From Pseudoflavonifractor sp. Marseille-P3106 (GTDB taxonomy: Bacteria > Bacillota > Clostridia > Oscillospirales > Oscillospiraceae): a stretch of DNA of 64,000 nucleotides. The notes under the pieces are model-generated. The model was not told the DNA's origin. It saw only the letters and a list, made by a program, of their open reading frames with translations, and did not search any database. Shown here piece after piece: positions 18,032-27,420 of this stretch (the stretch's first letter is position 1; each line of letters opens with the position of its first letter). The stretch lies in assembly GCA_900169975.1 (NCBI GenBank), contig LT827126.1:186001-250000 (forward strand), read 5' to 3'. The position numbers and the translations under genes are program-made.

Positions 18032-19231
18032 TTACAAGCTGCCCACGATTTCGGCGGTGTCGGTTGCGATCATCAGCTCCTCGTCGGTGGGGATGAGGAG
18101 GACCTTCACCTTGGAGTCGGACGCGGAGATGACGGCCTCCTTGCCCCGGGTGCTGTTGGCCTGAGCGTCCATTTTCACGCCCATGAACTCCAGGCCGGAG
18201 GCCACGGCCATCCGGGTGCCCATGTCGTTCTCGCCCACACCGGCGGTAAAGACGATGGCATCCACGCCGCCCATGGCGGCGGCATAGGCGCCGATGAGCT
18301 TCTTGACGTTGTACTGGAAGGACTCCAGAGCCAGCTCGGCGCGGTGGTTGCCCTCCTTGGCGGCATCCTCCAGGTCGCGGAAGTCAGAGCTGACGCCGGA
18401 GATGCCCAGCACGCCGGACTTCTTGTTGAGGATGTTCAGCATCTCCTTGATGTCCATGTCGTACTTGGTCATCAGGTATTCCAGGATCCCGGCGTCCAGA
18501 TCGCCGGAGCGGGTGCCCATGGGCAGACCGGCCAGGGGAGTGAAGCCCATGGAGGTGTCCACGCTCTTGCCGCAGTCCACAGCGGAGACGGAGGAGCCGT
18601 TGCCCAGGTGGCAGGTGATGATCTTCAGCTCCTTGGCGTCCCTGCCCAGCATGGCGGCGGCCCGGGCGGAGACATAGCGGTGAGAGGTGCCGTGGAAGCC
18701 GTAGCGGCGGACCTTGTCATTCTCGTAGTACTCGTAGGGCAGCGCATAGAGATAGGCCTTTTCGGGCATGGTCTGATGGAAGGCGGTGTCGAACACGGCG
18801 ACCATGGGCACGTTGCCCATGACCTTCTGGCAGGCCCGGATGCCGGTGATATTAGCGGGATTGTGGAGAGGTGCCAGGGGGATGCAGTCCTCGATGGCCT
18901 TCATCACGTCGTCGGTGATGAGCACGGACTGGGCAAAGGCCTCGCCGCCGTGGACCACCCGGTGACCCACTGCATCGATCTCCTTGACGTCTGCGATCAC
19001 GCCGTGCTCGGGGGAAACCAGGGCGTCCAGCACGGACTGGATGGCCTCGGAGTGAGTGGGCATGGCAATGTTGAACTCATACTTAGCGTCCTTGGCGGGG
19101 ACTTTGTGGGTCAGACGGCCATCAATACCGATTCGCTCGCACAGACCCTTGGCCAGCACGTCATGGCTGACGGAGTCCATGAGCTGATACTTCAGGGAAG
19201 AGCTGCCGGCATTGATCACAAGGATTTTCAT
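18032..19231 (-). CDS. ackA: Acetate kinase
   Basis: A 399-residue enzyme interconverting acetate + ATP and acetyl phosphate, the ATP-yielding last step of acetate fermentation. Motifs: N-terminal [26 protein letters not shown] (substrate His region), [23 protein letters not shown] and [14 protein letters not shown]. Full length, no defects. A phosphotransacetylase gene is not adjacent. Confidence 0.96.
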   Translation of the reverse strand: MKILVINAGSSSLKYQLMDSVSHDVLAKGLCERIGIDGRLTHKVPAKDAKYEFNIAMPTHSEAIQSVLDALVSPEHGVIADVKEIDAVGHRVVHGGEAFAQSVLITDDVMKAIEDCIPLAPLHNPANITGIRACQKVMGNVPMVAVFDTAFHQTMPEKAYLYALPYEYYENDKVRRYGFHGTSHRYVSARAAAMLGRDAKELKIITCHLGNGSSVSAVDCGKSVDTSMGFTPLAGLPMGTRSGDLDAGILEYLMTKYDMDIKEMLNILNKKSGVLGISGVSSDFRDLEDAAKEGNHRAELALESFQYNVKKLIGAYAAAMGGVDAIVFTAGVGENDMGTRMAVASGLEFMGVKMDAQANSTRGKEAVISASDSKVKVLLIPTDEELMIATDTAEIVGSL

Positions 19232-19417
19232 TGGTTGGTCTCTCCTTCAAATAAAAATGTTGCGGATAGCTTGTCATTGAGCAGAAAACGTGTTAAATTT
19301 TTAACCAGATAGTGGGGAAAACCCATTAGTTTTATTGTATAACTTTTTTCGGAAAAGAACAACTCATTTTTCTTGGGAAAAGAAAACAAAAACCAGGGGA
19401 AGTTTTGGAGGAATCTT

Positions 19418-20638
19418 ATGAAAGCCGTTGGAATTACCGCCGAATACAACCCATTCCACCTGGGACACGCCCATCATATTGCACAGACCAGGGCACTGCT
19501 GGGAGAGGACAAACCGGTGGTGTGCGTCATGAGCGGAAGCTGGGTGCAGCGGGGAGAGTGCGCCCTGGCGGACAAGTGGACCCGGGCCGGGCTGGCGCTG
19601 GAGGGCGGGGCCGACCTGGTGCTGGAGCTTCCCCTGCCCTGGGCCATCTCCTCGGCGGAGGGCTTCGCCCGGGGAGCTGTGGCCGTGTTGGAGGCCACCG
19701 GGGTGGTGGATACCATCTCCTTCGGCAGTGAGAGCGGAGATCTGGCCTCCCTGCGGGTACTGGCGGCCGGACTGGAGAGCGAAGCATACCGAAACGCCCT
19801 TCGGGCAGAGTTAGACAAGGGAATTTCCTTTGCGGAGGCGAGGCAGCGTGCCCTGGTAAAATGCGTGGGGAAGCGGGCGGAGCTGCTGCGGGGGCCCAAC
19901 GACAGCCTGGGGGTGGAATATCTCCGGGCAACAGGAGGACGACTGGGCGCACTGGCGATTGTCCGGGAAGGTGTTTCCCATGACAGCGACTCTCCTGCAG
20001 GCGGTTTCGCCTCTGCCTCTGCGCTGCGGGAGCTGGCCAAGAAGGGGAAGTGGGATGAGATGGTTCCCTGGATGCCCGCCGGCGCGCCCGAGACACTGAA
20101 GGCGGTGGGGATCGCGGATCGCAGCCGGATCCAGCGGGCGGTCCTTGCCCGGTTGCGGACCATGGGAGAGGCAGACTTTGCCGCCTTGCCCGACAGCGGC
20201 GTTAAAGAGGGGCTGCCCGCCCGCCTGGTCCGGGCGGCGGGGGAGGCGGAGAGTCTGGAGGAGTTCTACCGCCTGGCCAAGACCCGCCGCTATGTTCATG
20301 CACGGCTCCGGCGACTGGCCATCTGGGCATTTCTGGGTCTGACGGCGGCCGACCGGCCCGCCCGCCCGGAGTACCTGCGGGTGCTGGGGACGAACGGCCG
20401 GGGGATGGCCCTCCTCCGGGAGATGAAGTCCCGCGCCGCGCTGCCCATCCTGACCAAACCCGCCCACATCAGCGAATTCCCGCCGGAGGCCCAGCGGCTT
20501 TTTGCCCTGGAGCGCCGGGGGACCGACCTCTACGGACTGTGCTTTGAAACAGTGCGGCCCGGAGGGTTGGACTACACCTCCGGGCCGGTCATTCTGGAGC
20601 AGGGGCCGCAGTCGGACGACCCTACTTCTCTTTTTTGA
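19418..20638 (+). CDS. tmcAL: tRNA(Met) cytidine acetate ligase TmcAL
   Basis: A 406-residue nucleotidyltransferase-superfamily protein (formerly YlbM/DUF795) that acetylates the wobble cytidine of elongator tRNA(Met) using acetate and ATP. The HxGH motif is in ITAEYNPFHLGHAHHI near the N-terminus, followed by VMSGSWVQRGECAL; the second motif region is KSRAALPILTKPAHI. GGAGG precedes the chosen ATG; the longer frame beginning at 19,373 is upstream. Its 3' end overlaps the converging membrane-protein gene by 17 bases. Its neighbour is ackA, fitting acetate as substrate, but that is coincidence or context only. Confidence 0.9.
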   Translation: MKAVGITAEYNPFHLGHAHHIAQTRALLGEDKPVVCVMSGSWVQRGECALADKWTRAGLALEGGADLVLELPLPWAISSAEGFARGAVAVLEATGVVDTISFGSESGDLASLRVLAAGLESEAYRNALRAELDKGISFAEARQRALVKCVGKRAELLRGPNDSLGVEYLRATGGRLGALAIVREGVSHDSDSPAGGFASASALRELAKKGKWDEMVPWMPAGAPETLKAVGIADRSRIQRAVLARLRTMGEADFAALPDSGVKEGLPARLVRAAGEAESLEEFYRLAKTRRYVHARLRRLAIWAFLGLTAADRPARPEYLRVLGTNGRGMALLREMKSRAALPILTKPAHISEFPPEAQRLFALERRGTDLYGLCFETVRPGGLDYTSGPVILEQGPQSDDPTSLF

Positions 20639-21311
20639 GCCGGTCCATGAGGGCGGCTTCGAACCGGTCCCCGTATTTGAGGGCCACGAGGAAGAGCGCC
20701 AGAGCGGCCGCCCCCAAAAGGACCATGCCCCAGACGGGAATGCTGAGGGCGGAGCCGCCCAAGGCCGAGGCCGCCAGGAGTCCCCAGGGCCGGGCCAAGG
20801 CTGCCAGCAGGAAGAACTGAGAGAAGGGGATGTCGGTCAGCCCCGCCGCGATGCACAGCAGGTCATCGGGAAAAAAGGGGAAGAGAAAGGCCAAAAAGAA
20901 AAAGGTGTTCCGCTTCCGGCGGATGACCTCCGCATATTTTTCCAGCCTGCCCCGGCTGATAAAGCGCTCGGCGAAGGGGCGGCCCAGAGCGCGGCCCAGG
21001 GCAAAGACGATGGCCGAGCCCAGCAGCACGGCCCCGGCGGTGAGAAAAAATGCCGGAAGGGTGCCAAAGAGGAGCCCGCCCACCGCCGCAATTACATTGC
21101 TGGGGATGGGAGCCAAAATGACGGAGGAGAGCTGGAGCGCGAAAAAAACCAGGTGGGAGTGAGGTGTGTAGCGCTCAATATAGCGGCGGAGCCCCTCCTG
21201 GGAGCGGGCGGCCTCAAAAAAGCCGGTGGAGCCCAGGAGCAGCGCCAGGCCGGCCAGCAGCGCCAGGGTACCCGCCAGCGTCACCGCCCAAATCATTTTT
21301 TTCTTCTGCAT
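20622..21311 (-). CDS. TVP38/TMEM64 (DedA-like) membrane protein
   Basis: A 229-residue membrane protein with about six hydrophobic segments and the VTT-domain re-entrant motif region GGLLFGTLPAFFLTAGAVLL and LFPFFPDDLLCIAAGLT. Members are proposed lipid scramblases or flippases of the DedA superfamily; function here is unproven. AAGGAGG eight bases upstream sets the start. Its last 17 bases overlap the end of tmcAL tail to tail. Confidence 0.87.
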   Translation of the reverse strand: MQKKKMIWAVTLAGTLALLAGLALLLGSTGFFEAARSQEGLRRYIERYTPHSHLVFFALQLSSVILAPIPSNVIAAVGGLLFGTLPAFFLTAGAVLLGSAIVFALGRALGRPFAERFISRGRLEKYAEVIRRKRNTFFFLAFLFPFFPDDLLCIAAGLTDIPFSQFFLLAALARPWGLLAASALGGSALSIPVWGMVLLGAAALALFLVALKYGDRFEAALMDRLKKEK

Positions 21312-21447
21312 CGCCCCGGCCTCCTTTTCGCCTCTGAGAAAAGGATACCACGTTCGGGCGGAAGAATCCATGCAAAAGCCGAACGATTTTCTGAAAAAAC
21401 GCGAAAAAACACGGCGGGACAAAATAACCCGTCGCTTAAAAAGGTAC

Positions 21448-21478
21448 AAAAAAGCCACACCCGGCACCAAGGTGTGGT
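21448..21478 (-). terminator. Terminator of the 27-codon gene
   Basis: On the reverse strand CCACACC-N8-GGTGTGG (with one extra G) followed by CTTTTTTG, about 30 bases after the small stop codon. Confidence 0.75.
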
Positions 21479-21507
21479 CGCTTCTTTGCCGTGGATTGTT
21501 TTCTTTT

Positions 21508-21591
21508 TTACCGCTCGCTGGGGATGACCGTCTTGCCGGAGAAGATCAGATCGTCTACATCACCCACGCGGTGGGTGTTCTCGTATTTCAT
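21508..21591 (-). CDS. Possible 27-residue protein
   Basis: An open frame starting MKYENTHRVGDVDDLIFSG and ending KTVIPSER. Support comes from context: a good promoter at 21,628-21,656 and a terminator at 21,448-21,478 frame it with nothing else between, so a transcript of about 170 bases is expected. A run of GGGGG lies 12 bases before ATG, which is a poor ribosome distance; an in-frame GTG three codons upstream is an alternative. The alternative reading is a small RNA. Confidence 0.45.
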   Translation of the reverse strand: MKYENTHRVGDVDDLIFSGKTVIPSER

Positions 21592-21627
21592 TCTATGCAC
21601 AGCCCCCTTTCCTTTTGAAGTGACTTC

Positions 21628-21656
21628 AGTATAGTCCCTTTTTTCAAGGAATGCAA
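21628..21656 (-). promoter_or_regulatory. Promoter of the small transcript
   Basis: On the reverse strand TTGCAT (21,656-21,651), 17-bp spacer, TATACT (21,633-21,628). Confidence 0.65.
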
Positions 21657-21710
21657 GAGGGTTTTGGTAATGTTATATAAATGTAACGTAAACTTTTTGT
21701 GAATAACGCA

Positions 21711-21746
21711 AAAGAGGCGGCAAACCCGTGCGTTCGCCGCCTCTGT
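21711..21746 (-). terminator. Terminator of fbp
   Basis: AGAGGCGGC / GCCGCCTCT stem with a 14-nt loop just past the fbp stop; reverse strand continues TTTTGCG. Confidence 0.75.
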
Positions 21747-21750
21747 GTTT

Positions 21751-23703
21751 TTATTCGCCCTGTTCCTTGATGGTGCCGTCCCGATAGGCGGAGAGCAGGT
21801 CCTGAAGACAGCGGATCTGCTCCCGGAGGCGGGCGCCGGTGTCGGTGTCGCCCACCAGGACCCGCTTTGGCATAGCCTCTACGATGCGCACCTTGGGCGC
21901 GCTGTTCCGGGGGTTGTTTTTGATAAGATTATAGGGCTTGTGCTGGGCCAGGGCCAGATGGTGGGAGTTGTAGATGAGGGTGTAGCCCCCGAATCCGGTC
22001 TGGCGCTGGTAGGCCTTGGAGATGCCGCCGTCGATGACGAAGAGCAGCCCGCCGCCCCGGATGGGGCTTTCCCCCTCCCGCTCCTTCACTGGCACATGGC
22101 CGTTGACGATGTGGGAGTGGGCCGCGCTCAGGCCGAACTCCCGGAGGATCATCTCGCAGACCTCCCGGTGATCCACCAGGGTGTAATAGGGGTTGTAGAT
22201 CTCCACATGAGTCTCCGGCTCGGCGATGAAGTAACGCTCGAAGGCCGAGATCTTGCTCTTGCCGAAGAGGGGGGAGCGGGGTCCCGCCCAGAGGTACCAG
22301 AACAGGTCCACCGCGTCCCGGTGCTCCGGGGTGTCCTTCTCCCCATAGAAGGCCAGGCGCACCTTGGCGCTGAGAACGTCCAGATATTCCTTGCCTTTGA
22401 CGGCCCGGCCGTCCACCGGCACTTCGTCGAAAGAGCCGTCCGGCTTCATGGGGATACAGCCGTGGTAGAGGAGATTGCCGTTGACCACCTTATACATGCT
22501 GCCCTTGCTCAGCAGGAACCGCATGTGCTTGCGCAGCAGGTTGCTGTGGCGGAAGGAGGCGGTGAGCTGATCGATGAGCTCCTGCTCCCCCGGAGTCAGG
22601 GCCAGGGGGTCGGCGGGGTCGATGGTGGGGAAGGACTGGTCCAGCATGGCGTAGCTCTTTCCGTCCACCTCTACCGTCCACTCGTCGAAGTTGATCCTGG
22701 GCAGGAGGATGCGGTCATCCATCTCGTACTCGGGGTGTCGGCGGAGGAGCTGCCCCTCCAGCTTCATCTCAATGACCGCCATGGCCTTGTGCATCTTGGA
22801 CGCCAGCTCGGTGTCCACGGGATCGTAGATGTTTTCGTCCAGCACATGGGGGGCGAAGCGAGTGCAGGGGTCGGCTCCGTACACGGCGGCGGCGAACATG
22901 GACAGGGGACGCAGATTGATGCCGTAGCCGTCCTCCAAAAGATCGAAGTTGTTGTAGCTGACCCCCCGGCGCAGGACACTGGCCACACAGACCTGGTTGC
23001 CCAAGTAGGCGCCCATCCAGGCGATGTCGTGGTTGCCCCACTGGATGTCCACGTCGTGGAACCGGCGCAGCTCATCGAGAATGCGGTCGGCGTGGGGGCC
23101 GCGGTCAAAGATGTCGCCCAGGATGTGGAGCATGTCCACGCTGCACTCCTGAATGAGGGCACAGAACTGGGTGATGAAGGCGTCCGAGGTTCCGGTGGAG
23201 ACGATGGAGCGGATGATCTCCTCGTAATAGCGCTCCTTGTTCTCCTCGGTGTCGGCGTGGAGCAGCTCGTCGATGACGTAGGAGAAGTTGCCCGGGATCT
23301 TTTTGCGCACCTTGGAGCGGGTATACTTGGAGGAGACCACCTTGCACACCTGCACCAGCCGGTAGATGGCAATGCGGCACCAGTTGTCGTAGGCATCCGG
23401 GCTCATCTCGCTTCGGAACCGGGCCAGGGTGTCCGCAGGGCTGTAAATGAGCATGGCCAGCTCCTCCCGCTCCTTTTCCGACACCGAGCGGGAGAACAGA
23501 TCCTCGATCTTGTCCCGCAGGATGCCGGAGGCACTGGAGAGCAGGTAGCTGAAGGCGTCGTACTCCCCGTGGAGGTCGCTGAAGAAATACTCTGTCCCCT
23601 TGGGCAGGCAGCAGATGGCATTGAGGTTGATGATCTCCGCAGAGGCGGCCAGCGCGGTGGGGTAGCTCCGGGAGAGCAGCTGTAAGTAGTGAAGATCTGT
23701 CAT
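21751..23703 (-). CDS. fbp: Class III fructose-1,6-bisphosphatase
   Basis: A 650-residue metallophosphatase-fold gluconeogenic enzyme hydrolysing fructose 1,6-bisphosphate. Metal-binding motifs: FFSDLHGEYDAF near residue 41-52, HILGDIFDRGPHAD, and QWGNHDIAWMGAYLGN; later HSHIVNGHVPVKEREGESP. Size and order match Bacillus and Clostridium Fbp. GGAGGG seven bases before the ATG sets the start; the frame continues upstream only as an open extension. It is monocistronic with its own terminator. Confidence 0.94.
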   Translation of the reverse strand: MTDLHYLQLLSRSYPTALAASAEIINLNAICCLPKGTEYFFSDLHGEYDAFSYLLSSASGILRDKIEDLFSRSVSEKEREELAMLIYSPADTLARFRSEMSPDAYDNWCRIAIYRLVQVCKVVSSKYTRSKVRKKIPGNFSYVIDELLHADTEENKERYYEEIIRSIVSTGTSDAFITQFCALIQECSVDMLHILGDIFDRGPHADRILDELRRFHDVDIQWGNHDIAWMGAYLGNQVCVASVLRRGVSYNNFDLLEDGYGINLRPLSMFAAAVYGADPCTRFAPHVLDENIYDPVDTELASKMHKAMAVIEMKLEGQLLRRHPEYEMDDRILLPRINFDEWTVEVDGKSYAMLDQSFPTIDPADPLALTPGEQELIDQLTASFRHSNLLRKHMRFLLSKGSMYKVVNGNLLYHGCIPMKPDGSFDEVPVDGRAVKGKEYLDVLSAKVRLAFYGEKDTPEHRDAVDLFWYLWAGPRSPLFGKSKISAFERYFIAEPETHVEIYNPYYTLVDHREVCEMILREFGLSAAHSHIVNGHVPVKEREGESPIRGGGLLFVIDGGISKAYQRQTGFGGYTLIYNSHHLALAQHKPYNLIKNNPRNSAPKVRIVEAMPKRVLVGDTDTGARLREQIRCLQDLLSAYRDGTIKEQGE

Positions 23704-23797
23704 GGAAAGACCCTCCGTTTCCGTTCTTCGATAGGAAACATTATAGCACACAAAAAAGGAAAAGCCAGCAAAAAACAGAATGGTAAGTTTGAAAAAA

Positions 23798-24682
23798 TCA
23801 TGCGTTCTTCCAGGCCCGACCCGGGAACATCCGGCGGAACCACTCGGGAGGTGGGGAGGAAAGGGTGAGCAGCTTCCCGTTCCTGGGATCGGTGAGGGAG
23901 AGGACATAGGCGTGGAGCGCCAGACGGCCCATGGGATCGGAGGCCGCGCCGTACTTCTTGTCGCCTGCCACGGGGTGGCCCAGCTCGGAAAGGTGGGCGC
24001 GGATCTGATTCTTCCGGCCGGTTTCCAGTTCCACGTCGGCCAGAGCATACTCGTTCCGGCGGGCCAGAACGTGGTAGCGGGTGACCGCCTCTTTCCCGTC
24101 GTCTCCCCTGGCGGAGTACACCCGGTGGACCCGGTTCTCCTGGAGCTGGGTGCGGCAGACGCCGCTGTCGGGCAGACCGGCCCCCTCGGCCACCGCCCAG
24201 TAGCCCCGCTTTTTCACCAGGGCGTTCCAGCGGTCCTGAAGCTGGTGCTTGAGCTCCTCGTTCTTGGCGAAGAGGAGGACGCCCGAGGTGTCCCGGTCCA
24301 GGCGGTGGACGATGAAGATCCGGGCGCGGGGGTCCCGGGCCCGGAGATAGTCGGTGACCATGCGGTAGGCGGTGCGGTATTTTTCTGTCTCTGTGGCCAC
24401 AGACAAAAGCCCTGCTGGCTTCTGTATTGCGATAAGCCCGTCGTCCTCATAGAGGACGGGGAAGGGAAGGGCTGCCCCCTTGGCTTGGGGCAGGACCGTG
24501 ACGGTCTGGCCGGGGGTCAGGGCGCGGTCGAAGCGGGTCTGGGGGCGGTTGTCCACCAGCACCTGGCCACGGGAGAGCAGGTGCTTGACGCTGTTGCGGG
24601 ACTGGCCGGAGACATGGGCCAGCAAAAACTCCAGCAGAGTGCCGGGAGCCTCCACAGGATAGGTGATTTCCTTTTTTGTCAT
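23798..24682 (-). CDS. RluA family pseudouridine synthase
   Basis: A 294-residue enzyme that converts uridine to pseudouridine in rRNA or tRNA. An S4-like N-terminal domain (NSVKHLLSRGQVLVDNR) precedes the catalytic domain; the catalytic Asp is in IVHRLDRDTSGVLLFAK, and ETGRKNQIRAHLSELGHPV is the second signature. The exact target (RluD-, RluC- or YhcT-like) cannot be told. GGAGG lies seven bases upstream. It is the third gene of a FUSC-YkvA-RluA set. Confidence 0.9.
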   Translation of the reverse strand: MTKKEITYPVEAPGTLLEFLLAHVSGQSRNSVKHLLSRGQVLVDNRPQTRFDRALTPGQTVTVLPQAKGAALPFPVLYEDDGLIAIQKPAGLLSVATETEKYRTAYRMVTDYLRARDPRARIFIVHRLDRDTSGVLLFAKNEELKHQLQDRWNALVKKRGYWAVAEGAGLPDSGVCRTQLQENRVHRVYSARGDDGKEAVTRYHVLARRNEYALADVELETGRKNQIRAHLSELGHPVAGDKKYGAASDPMGRLALHAYVLSLTDPRNGKLLTLSSPPPEWFRRMFPGRAWKNA

Positions 24683-24699
24683 GTGTTTCCTCCATGCCG

Positions 24700-25068
24700 T
24701 CAAAATAAGACGGCCTTTCCAATAAAAATGAGCAGTAAAAACCAAACGGCCAGGATCGGGAGGGCGAAATACCACTTTTTGGGTTTTCCGTCCGCCCACA
24801 TGCCGGCGGCCCTGGCCCGGCAGTCGGCCATCACCGGCTTTGGGATCAGGGCAATGGCACCCGCCGCCAGAACGGGGAGAAGAAGCAGGTCGTCCAGATA
24901 CCCCAGCACGGGGATGAAGTCCGGGATGAGGTCCACGGGAGAGAGTGCATAAGCCACGGTCAGTCCGGCCAGAAGCTTGGCACCCGGCGGCGTCTCCGGA
25001 TCCTTCATGGCCAGAAAAATGGCGGGAATGTCGATTTTGAGCTGCGACGCGCGTGATTTCCAGTTCAT
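24700..25068 (-). CDS. YkvA/DUF1232 family membrane protein
   Basis: A 122-residue protein with the DUF1232 signature AYALSPVDLIPDFIPVLGYLDDLLLLPV in two parts (ALSPVDLIPDFIP then LGYLDDLLL) and a C-terminal hydrophobic helix (WYFALPILAVWFLLLIFIG). Function of the family is not established. It lies 17 bp before the RluA gene and 31 bp after the FUSC gene. Confidence 0.85.
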   Translation of the reverse strand: MNWKSRASQLKIDIPAIFLAMKDPETPPGAKLLAGLTVAYALSPVDLIPDFIPVLGYLDDLLLLPVLAAGAIALIPKPVMADCRARAAGMWADGKPKKWYFALPILAVWFLLLIFIGKAVLF

Positions 25069-25099
25069 CGACTGCCTCCTTTCGCAGGGACAGGCGCAG

Positions 25100-25657
25100 T
25101 CAGCCCCTTTCTGAAGGGGCGGTCTCCTGCCGCCGGTCTAGTCCCAGCCACTTCTCCAGCCGCTGCCGGGGAAGCAGCAGATTCACCAGCAGGGCGATCA
25201 GTACGCCGATCCCGGTATCCAGCATGCGGTTGAGGGCGTATTCGATGTGGTTGACAGGGGTGTTGAAGAGAATGATGCACAGCACTACCCCGCCCGGCTG
25301 CACTGCGCCGGGCCAGCGGAAGGCCACGGACAGGGACACCAGAACGATGACCCCCAGAAAGAGCAGGAGCAGACGGAAATAGTAATTCCCGTCGGAGAAG
25401 ATCAGGTGCTCTGTCCAAAACAGGCCCATGCCCAGGAAGCCGCCGATGATGGTGCCGATGAGACGGTTGCCACCGTTGCGCCAGGAATCCCCCATGTCGC
25501 TGCCCAGGCCGAAAATAGCGCCGATGCAGGCAAAAGTGGGGTTGCGTCCCGGCAGGAAGGCATAAAGCAGTGCGGTGAGAGTGGCCGCAATGGCCGTCTT
25601 GAGGCTGCGAAGGCCCAGGCCGGGGATGGGGGCATGGATCGGGCTGTGCTCACTCAT
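25100..25657 (-). CDS. FUSC/aromatic acid exporter-like membrane protein
   Basis: A 185-residue protein with about five or six hydrophobic segments: LKTAIAATLTALLYAF, RLIGTIIGGFLGMGLFW, RLLLLFLGVIVLVSLSV, and GIGVLIALLVNLLLPRQRLE at the end. The order and the VNLLLPR end match the membrane half of FUSC/YqjA-like proteins; the cytoplasmic half is missing, so it is the short form. Substrate unknown. The ribosome site is weak. Confidence 0.78.
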   Translation of the reverse strand: MSEHSPIHAPIPGLGLRSLKTAIAATLTALLYAFLPGRNPTFACIGAIFGLGSDMGDSWRNGGNRLIGTIIGGFLGMGLFWTEHLIFSDGNYYFRLLLLFLGVIVLVSLSVAFRWPGAVQPGGVVLCIILFNTPVNHIEYALNRMLDTGIGVLIALLVNLLLPRQRLEKWLGLDRRQETAPSERG

Positions 25658-25868
25658 ACGAAATCGCGCTCTCTTTCGGTACAAAATTTTACTTTTTATC
25701 ATACCATGGAAATGAAAAAAAGGAAAGGTTCGGACCGGGAAAAATGCAAATCGGGTCTTTGGACGGTCATTTGCAGTTCTTTTGCTTCCAACTTGCATAA
25801 AACCGGGGCTTTTACAGGGCGTGACCCTTGATAGATGCCACAAAAATGCGTTTTTCGGAGGAAAATTC

Positions 25869-25897
25869 TTGACAAGGGGAAACAAAAACTTTATACT
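25869..25897 (+). promoter_or_regulatory. Promoter of glnA
   Basis: TTGACA at 25,869-25,874, 17-bp spacer, TATACT at 25,892-25,897. A small palindrome CTCAGC-N6-GTTGAG at 25,896-25,913 overlaps the start point and may be a regulator site. Confidence 0.8.
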
Positions 25898-25916
25898 CAG
25901 CTTATCAGTTGAGAAC

Positions 25917-25964
25917 GAAGGCGTTCCGACCCCAGCGGGCGGAGCGCCTTCTTCTTTTATTTAT
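25917..25964 (+). terminator. Leader terminator (attenuator) of glnA
   Basis: GAAGGCGTTCCG (25,917-25,928) pairs with CGGAGCGCCTTC (25,940-25,951), 12 bp with one G-U, followed by TTCTTTTATTTAT. It lies between the promoter and glnA, so it must be read through. A competing hairpin GAACG-AAGG-CGTTC uses its 5' arm. The ANTAR protein encoded after glnA is a natural candidate to control read-through. Confidence 0.75.
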
Positions 25965-26006
25965 CCCCGGCGGCTATGATTTTAACGTGGAAAGGGGAGC
26001 CTTATT

Positions 26007-27338
26007 ATGGCTTACACCAAGGAAGACATCATCCGGATCGTGAGAGAGCAGGAGATCGAATTTGTCCGCATGCAGTTCACCGACATCTTCGGACAGCTCA
26101 AGAACGTGTCCATCACCGCCTCCCAGATCGAGAAGGCTGTAAACAATCAGATCATGCTGGACGGCTCCTCCATCGAGGGATTCGTCCGCATCAACGAGTC
26201 CGATCAGTACCTCTATCCTGATTTGGACTCCTTCACCATCTTCCCCTGGCGGCCACAGCAGGGCAAGGTGGCCCGCCTCATCTGCGACGTGTACAATCCC
26301 GACGGCACCCCCTTTGTGGGCGACCCCCGGGGCGTTTTAAAGAAGGTTCTGGCCAAGGCCAAGAGCATGGGCTACGACACCTTCAACGTGGGCCCGGAGG
26401 CGGAATTCTTCCTTTTTCAGACCGACGAGGAGGGCAAGCCCACCACCAAGACCAATGACGAGGCCGGTTATTTTGACCTGGGTCCCCTGGACCACGGCGA
26501 GGGCACTCGGCGGGAGATCTGCCTGGCTCTGGAACAGATGGGGTTTGAAATCGAGGCCAGCCATCACGAGGTGGCCGCCGGCCAGCATGAGATCGACTTT
26601 AAGTATGCCGAGGCGCTGCGGGCGGCCGACAATATCATGACCTTCAAGCTCACCGTCAAGACCCTGGCCCAGAAGAACGGTCTCCACGCCACCTTCATGC
26701 CGAAGCCCATCTTCGGTGTCAGCGGCTCCGGCATGCACACCAACATGTCCCTCTTCAAGGACGGCAAAAACGTCTTTGCCGATCCCGACGGGGAGAAGGG
26801 GCTGTCCAAGGAGTGTTACAGCTTCATCGCCGGACTGCTCCATCACGTGAAGGGCTTTGCCGCCGTCACCAACCCCCTGGTCAACTCCTACAAGCGGCTG
26901 GTCCCCGGCTATGAGGCCCCCTGCTACCTGGCCTGGTCGGCCTCCAACCGCTCCGCCCTCATCCGGATCCCCGCCTCCCGGGGCATGGGCACCCGGGTGG
27001 AGCTGCGCTCTCCCGATCCCAGCTGCAACCCCTATCTGGAACTGGCGGTCTGTCTGGCCGCCGGACTGGACGGCATTGAAAAGGGCATGGTCCCCCCTGC
27101 CGAGATCACCGAAAATATTTTTGAAATGGACAGCGCCGCCCGGGAGGCCGCCGGGATCGACGCCCTGCCCGGCTCCCTGGAGGAGGCCATCCACGCCATG
27201 GAGGACGACCAGCTGATCCTGGATACCCTGGGCAAGCACGTGGCCGAGAACTACATCGAAGGCAAGATGAAGGAGTGGGATGAGTACCGTACCCGGGTCT
27301 CCTCCTGGGAGCGGGAGAAATACATCATCAACTATTGA
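26007..27338 (+). CDS. glnA: Glutamine synthetase, type I
   Basis: A 443-residue GSI-alpha enzyme forming glutamine from glutamate and ammonia. Motifs: [26 protein letters not shown] (metal Glu), [33 protein letters not shown] (ATP/metal), and [16 protein letters not shown]. The adenylylation-site Tyr segment of the GSI-beta group is absent, as expected for Gram-positives. With gdhA it forms the ammonia assimilation route. Confidence 0.96.
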   Translation: MAYTKEDIIRIVREQEIEFVRMQFTDIFGQLKNVSITASQIEKAVNNQIMLDGSSIEGFVRINESDQYLYPDLDSFTIFPWRPQQGKVARLICDVYNPDGTPFVGDPRGVLKKVLAKAKSMGYDTFNVGPEAEFFLFQTDEEGKPTTKTNDEAGYFDLGPLDHGEGTRREICLALEQMGFEIEASHHEVAAGQHEIDFKYAEALRAADNIMTFKLTVKTLAQKNGLHATFMPKPIFGVSGSGMHTNMSLFKDGKNVFADPDGEKGLSKECYSFIAGLLHHVKGFAAVTNPLVNSYKRLVPGYEAPCYLAWSASNRSALIRIPASRGMGTRVELRSPDPSCNPYLELAVCLAAGLDGIEKGMVPPAEITENIFEMDSAAREAAGIDALPGSLEEAIHAMEDDQLILDTLGKHVAENYIEGKMKEWDEYRTRVSSWEREKYIINY

Positions 27339-27420
27339 TGCCGTCCGATCCCCGGCGGGGGACGAGTTTTCCCCAGCGTGCCCGCGCCCTGGACTCCTTG
27401 GCGGGAAGGAGTGAGAAAAG

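Larger units (their letters stand above)
25658..26006. other. Divergent intergenic region holding the glnA promoter and leader
   Basis: No gene. The left half must hold the promoter for the reverse FUSC operon; the right half contains the glnA promoter and leader terminator described separately. Confidence 0.6.

Noticed and set aside
20622-20638. Tail-to-tail overlap of tmcAL and the TVP38 gene as a sign of a sequence error
   Set aside because: Both proteins end naturally and short convergent overlaps are common.
25896-25923. Classical two-hexaloop ANTAR RNA motif in the glnA leader
   Set aside because: CTCAGC-TTATCA-GTTGAG looks like the first hairpin with a hexaloop, but it overlaps the -10 box and would not be transcribed from the promoter identified, so the full motif cannot be claimed.
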